A stretch of DNA of 10,215 nt, taken from assembly GCA_017461465.1 (NCBI GenBank), contig JAFTYN010000129.1, positions 1 through 10,215 on the forward strand, read 5' to 3'. Made by a program: the position numbers and the translations under genes. Positions 7,266-10,215 of this stretch are shown piece after piece. Within the stretch, counting starts at the first letter, position 1; each line of letters starts with the position of its first letter. This stretch comes from Bacilli bacterium. GTDB taxonomy: Bacteria > Bacillota_I > Bacilli_A > RF39 > UBA660. The notes beneath the pieces were generated by a model, which was given only the letters and a program-made list of their open reading frames with translations, was not told where the DNA came from and ran no database searches.

Positions 7266-9173
7266 TTAATTACCTAACATAAGTTTAATAGTATCCCCTT
7301 CATAGATAGTAGTATAGGCACTAGGAGATTGATATATTACTTTATTGCCAGAACCAGAAAACTCTACTTTTAAATTTTTTAATAATTTAATTGCTTCTTT
7401 CTTTTCCATTCCAATAACATTTGGTACTGTTGTAAATCTTTTATCATAATAATTATAATTTTTATTTTTTCCTCCTGCTTCTTTCTTAATATCTAAAATA
7501 TCAATAATATCTAGAAGTAAACTTCTTGCGATGGGAGCTGCAATAGTACCACCATACTGAGTAGCTCCTTTGGCGTTATCTATAGCTATATAAACAACGA
7601 CTTTAGGGTTATTACTAGGCATAACTCCCATAAAAGAAACAATGTAATTGCCATATAAATATTTGCCATTTTCTACTTTTTGAGCTGTTCCAGTTTTTCC
7701 TCCAATTCTATAACCTTCTATATAAGCACTTCTACCACTACCTAAAGAAACTACATTTTCAAGAGCTTCCCTTACTTTTAAACTAGTATCTTCACTAATT
7801 ACCTTTCTTACTATTTGTGGCTTATTTTCTAATATTACACTACCTGTTTCAGGTTCACTTACACTCTTAACGATGTAAGGCTTATATAAGGTTCCACCAT
7901 TTACTATAGCACTTACTGCAGTTATCTGCTGTATAGGAGTAACGCTAACTCCCTGACCAAAGGCTGTTGTGGCTAGTTCAACTGGTCCAACATTATCTAG
8001 ATTAAAAATAATACCAGTAGATTCTCCATTTAAATCGACTCCAGTTTTAGAACCAAAACCTAACTTTTTTATATAACTAAATAGTTTTTCTTTTCCCAAT
8101 CTTTGACCTAGTATTACGAAACCTGGATTACAAGAGTTTTGAACTACTTCCATAAATGTTTGAGTACCATGTCCACCAGATTTCCAACATTTGATTCTAG
8201 CCCCTTCTACATTTATTGCACCACTATCATGGTACATGTCTTTATCTAAATCGACTATTTTTTCTTCTAACGATGCTGCTAAAGTAATAACTTTAAAAGT
8301 ACTACCAGGTTCATATGTCATCCAAACAGGTAAATTTCTATTAATTTCTTCTACTGTATAATTTTGATAATTTGAAGGTTCAAAATCAGGTCTACTTGCA
8401 AGTGCTAAGATTTCTCCAGTATTAGGATCCATAACTATTCCAAGTGCATGATCTGGATTATATTTATTTACGGCATTATTAAGTTCTCTTTCTAAAGCAT
8501 TTTGTATTTCATAATTTATTGTTAGTGTTATATCCATTCCATCTTGTGGTTGCTCATACGTTTCAATTAAATCTAATCTGTTTCCTTTAGCATCACTAAA
8601 ATATTTTATTGCTCCTGATTCACCTGTTAAATATTTATCATACATGAGTTCTAATCCACTTAAACCTTGATTATCTATACCAACAAAACCTAATGAATGG
8701 CTTAATAAACTTCCATATGGATAATACCTTTTACTTTCTTTCACTAGATACACTCCATCTAGTTTTAAATTATTAATTTTATCAGCTATTTCATAAGACA
8801 ATCTTCTTCCCTCTGGGTGAATTCTTTCTATTGAAGTTTTTTTAGTAACATGTTTATACATATCTTCATAACTAGTATTTAAAATAGCACTTAATTTTTC
8901 ACTTACCTTTTCTGGATTAGTTACTTGATTAGGAATAATAACAACACTCGTTGTTGTAATATTAGACGCTAATTTAATGCCATTTCTATCAAATATATTT
9001 CCTCTATCTGCCTCAATTGGTAAATTTCTACTCCATAAATCTTCAGCATTACTATTTAATTTTTCATATGAATATACCTGTATATAAAATACTTTCCCTA
9101 TTATTAAAATAAAGCATAATAAAAAAACAGAGAATATAATATTAATTCTAATATGAATATTTTTATAAAACAT
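7266..9173 (-). CDS. Class B penicillin-binding protein, SpoVD/FtsI type with one PASTA domain
   Basis: A D,D-transpeptidase that crosslinks peptidoglycan outside the membrane, normally paired with a SEDS glycosyltransferase such as the one at the left edge. Its 635 residues are close to SpoVD (about 645). The order is a short cytoplasmic tail, a membrane anchor (about 11-30), an N-terminal dimerisation domain starting with EADRGNIFDRNG (54-65), a transpeptidase domain with the nucleophile Ser291 in STFK, SCN (347-349) and KTGT (493-496), a linker, and one PASTA domain (about 580-634, TTVPNVIGM to the end). All active-site motifs are intact. SpoVD is the sporulation member, but in lineages with only one such gene it may be the division enzyme, so no symbol is given. 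The start at 9173 follows GGTGA by four bases. It lies 30 bp behind the kinase-like gene and probably shares its promoter. A TATAAT in the gap (about 9190) lacks a good -35. Confidence 0.95.
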   Translation of the reverse strand: MFYKNIHIRINIIFSVFLLCFILIIGKVFYIQVYSYEKLNSNAEDLWSRNLPIEADRGNIFDRNGIKLASNITTTSVVIIPNQVTNPEKVSEKLSAILNTSYEDMYKHVTKKTSIERIHPEGRRLSYEIADKINNLKLDGVYLVKESKRYYPYGSLLSHSLGFVGIDNQGLSGLELMYDKYLTGESGAIKYFSDAKGNRLDLIETYEQPQDGMDITLTINYEIQNALERELNNAVNKYNPDHALGIVMDPNTGEILALASRPDFEPSNYQNYTVEEINRNLPVWMTYEPGSTFKVITLAASLEEKIVDLDKDMYHDSGAINVEGARIKCWKSGGHGTQTFMEVVQNSCNPGFVILGQRLGKEKLFSYIKKLGFGSKTGVDLNGESTGIIFNLDNVGPVELATTAFGQGVSVTPIQQITAVSAIVNGGTLYKPYIVKSVSEPETGSVILENKPQIVRKVISEDTSLKVREALENVVSLGSGRSAYIEGYRIGGKTGTAQKVENGKYLYGNYIVSFMGVMPSNNPKVVVYIAIDNAKGATQYGGTIAAPIARSLLLDIIDILDIKKEAGGKNKNYNYYDKRFTTVPNVIGMEKKEAIKLLKNLKVEFSGSGNKVIYQSPSAYTTIYEGDTIKLMLGN

Positions 9174-9203
9174 ATTATCACCATAATATTATATGAACTG
9201 TTT

Positions 9204-10157
9204 CTATTTATTATTTACATTCTCATATATACTATAAAATTTATCTATATTATCATAAAAAAGTGCTAACTCATTAGTCATTGATATAATACCTTCTTTA
9301 TCATTTTTAGAAAGTAAATACACATACCAACGTATTTTGCCATTCATACTTACATATAAGGCTTTTTTATAATCTTCCTTAAAAGAACCATAAACACTAA
9401 TATATTCTTTTAAATAAAGTTTATAATAATCATAGTTTATGTTAGTCTCTAAATTTGAAAAAGTAAAAGCACTCTCAGATAAAGCACATGCATGATTAAC
9501 TAATCCCATTGCATCGAAATCAATTAATATTGGATTATCTTGTGACCATAATATATTTTTAGGCTTATAATCATTATGACTTATACAAAGTTTATTTTTC
9601 ATCTCTGCAATATTAGAATTACAACAGTTTATTAAATCTTCTAACTTCTCCCTATTTTTTAAAAGAACTTCATACACTTTGCTATCATTCTTATATTTTA
9701 GTAAATATTTATCAAAATCAATATTCACTTTTCTATACGTACAAGGAAGTTTGGTTTTTAATTTTAATTTATGAATATTAGCCTGAATTTTAGCTAATGA
9801 AGATATATGCTTTGGCATTAAATCATTAACTTCCATAATTTTAGATTCTTTATAATTATATATTAAATAATATTTGTGATTAAAAAGAAAAAAATAGTTT
9901 CCTTTAAGTTTTAATGGTGTTATTGTTTGAATGCCATGTTTTTTTAATTTTTCACTAATCTCTATTTGTTTTTTTCTCTTATTAAGATGATAATAATTAC
10001 TTATCGCATCTTTTGAAAATTCTTTTATTATATAAATATCTTTATCTGTTACTACTTTATACACATCATTTTGACTACTATTTTCTTTTTCATAAGATAT
10101 GATACTTCCTAGTTTATGCATACTACATATTTTTTTTATAATACTATCTTTTCTCAT
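9204..10157 (-). CDS. APH/choline-kinase-like phosphotransferase (CotS-like)
   Basis: This 317-residue kinase-fold protein belongs to the aminoglycoside/choline phosphotransferase superfamily (PF01636-like). Visible motifs are YIIKEF with the ATP-binding Lys45, the catalytic loop HNDYKPKN (His194, Asp196, Asn201) and the metal-binding LIDFDAMG (Asp213, Asp215). The spacing and the hinge-like YYLIYNY (about 96-102) resemble the CotS/YsxE group, whose Bacillus members are spore-coat associated. The substrate is unknown, and an antibiotic-resistance role is not indicated. The start is set at the ATG at 10157, because AGGA (10167-10170) is nine bases upstream. An ATG three codons earlier (10166) would touch that site directly. 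It is the first gene behind the right-edge promoter, and the PBP follows it by 30 bp. Confidence 0.82.
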   Translation of the reverse strand: MRKDSIIKKICSMHKLGSIISYEKENSSQNDVYKVVTDKDIYIIKEFSKDAISNYYHLNKRKKQIEISEKLKKHGIQTITPLKLKGNYFFLFNHKYYLIYNYKESKIMEVNDLMPKHISSLAKIQANIHKLKLKTKLPCTYRKVNIDFDKYLLKYKNDSKVYEVLLKNREKLEDLINCCNSNIAEMKNKLCISHNDYKPKNILWSQDNPILIDFDAMGLVNHACALSESAFTFSNLETNINYDYYKLYLKEYISVYGSFKEDYKKALYVSMNGKIRWYVYLLSKNDKEGIISMTNELALFYDNIDKFYSIYENVNNK

Positions 10158-10181
10158 GTTAACCATTCCTATTCTAATAAC

Positions 10182-10210
10182 ATAATATCAAAATACATAT
10201 AAAAAAACAA
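10182..10210 (-). promoter_or_regulatory. Promoter of the kinase-PBP unit
   Basis: On the minus strand TTGTTT (10205-10210) and TATTAT (10182-10187) are separated by exactly 17 bp. TG one base before the -10 makes it an extended -10 (TGATATTAT). Transcription would begin near 10175, giving a leader of about 18 nt with the AGGA ribosome site. The string TGATATTATG also resembles the ribosome-site/start strings of neighbouring genes, so a decayed start cannot be excluded, although the well-placed -35 favours a promoter. Confidence 0.65.
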
Positions 10211-10215
10211 TTAGC

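Overview
This is an AT-rich window in which every supported gene lies on the minus strand. By eye it is roughly a quarter to 30% GC. It comes from a cell-wall-containing, low-GC Firmicutes-type bacterium, and an uncultured gut Bacilli/RF39-like or clostridial lineage would fit. UGA is a stop codon (it ends mraY and the signal peptidase-like gene) and UGG encodes Trp, so this is the standard bacterial code and not the Mycoplasma code. A peptidoglycan synthase, MraY and a monofunctional transpeptidase confirm that a wall is made. No genus can be named from the sequence alone.

Layout in transcription order (right to left). (1) A promoter at the right edge drives an APH/CotS-like small-molecule kinase gene (9204-10157). 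After 30 bp comes a class B penicillin-binding protein of SpoVD/FtsI type with one PASTA domain (7266-9173). (2) An unrecognised Cys-containing exported protein (6568-7209) follows, with its own promoter directly behind the PBP stop and its own terminator. (3) A tight three-gene operon follows: a TasA/camelysin-like exported protein (5907-6458), a multi-pass signal peptidase I-like protein (4752-5885) and a DUF5305-like two-pass membrane protein (3677-4747). It has a promoter in front and a terminator behind. (4) A CPBP/CAAX-type intramembrane protease gene (2829-3608) has its own promoter and terminator. (5) mraY (1788-2783) overlaps by ATGA a PF06541-type membrane protein gene (1033-1791), and a terminator follows. 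(6) The ftsW/spoVE-family glycosyltransferase gene (1-959) runs off the left edge.

The order PBP - mraY - ftsW/spoVE is the skeleton of a Firmicutes dcw (division and cell wall) cluster. FtsL, murE/murF and murD are not in their usual places. Between the PBP and mraY sit five genes for export, surface or membrane proteins. MraY makes lipid I, the SEDS protein polymerises lipid II, and the PBP crosslinks the product. The inserted module looks like machinery for making and handling an extracellular TasA-like fibre protein.

The most notable observations are three. The signal peptidase-like protein keeps the fold motifs and the lysine but has Leu in place of the catalytic Ser. All four intrinsic terminators overlap the stop codon of the gene they end. 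MraY has an HHD variant of its usual HHH motif.
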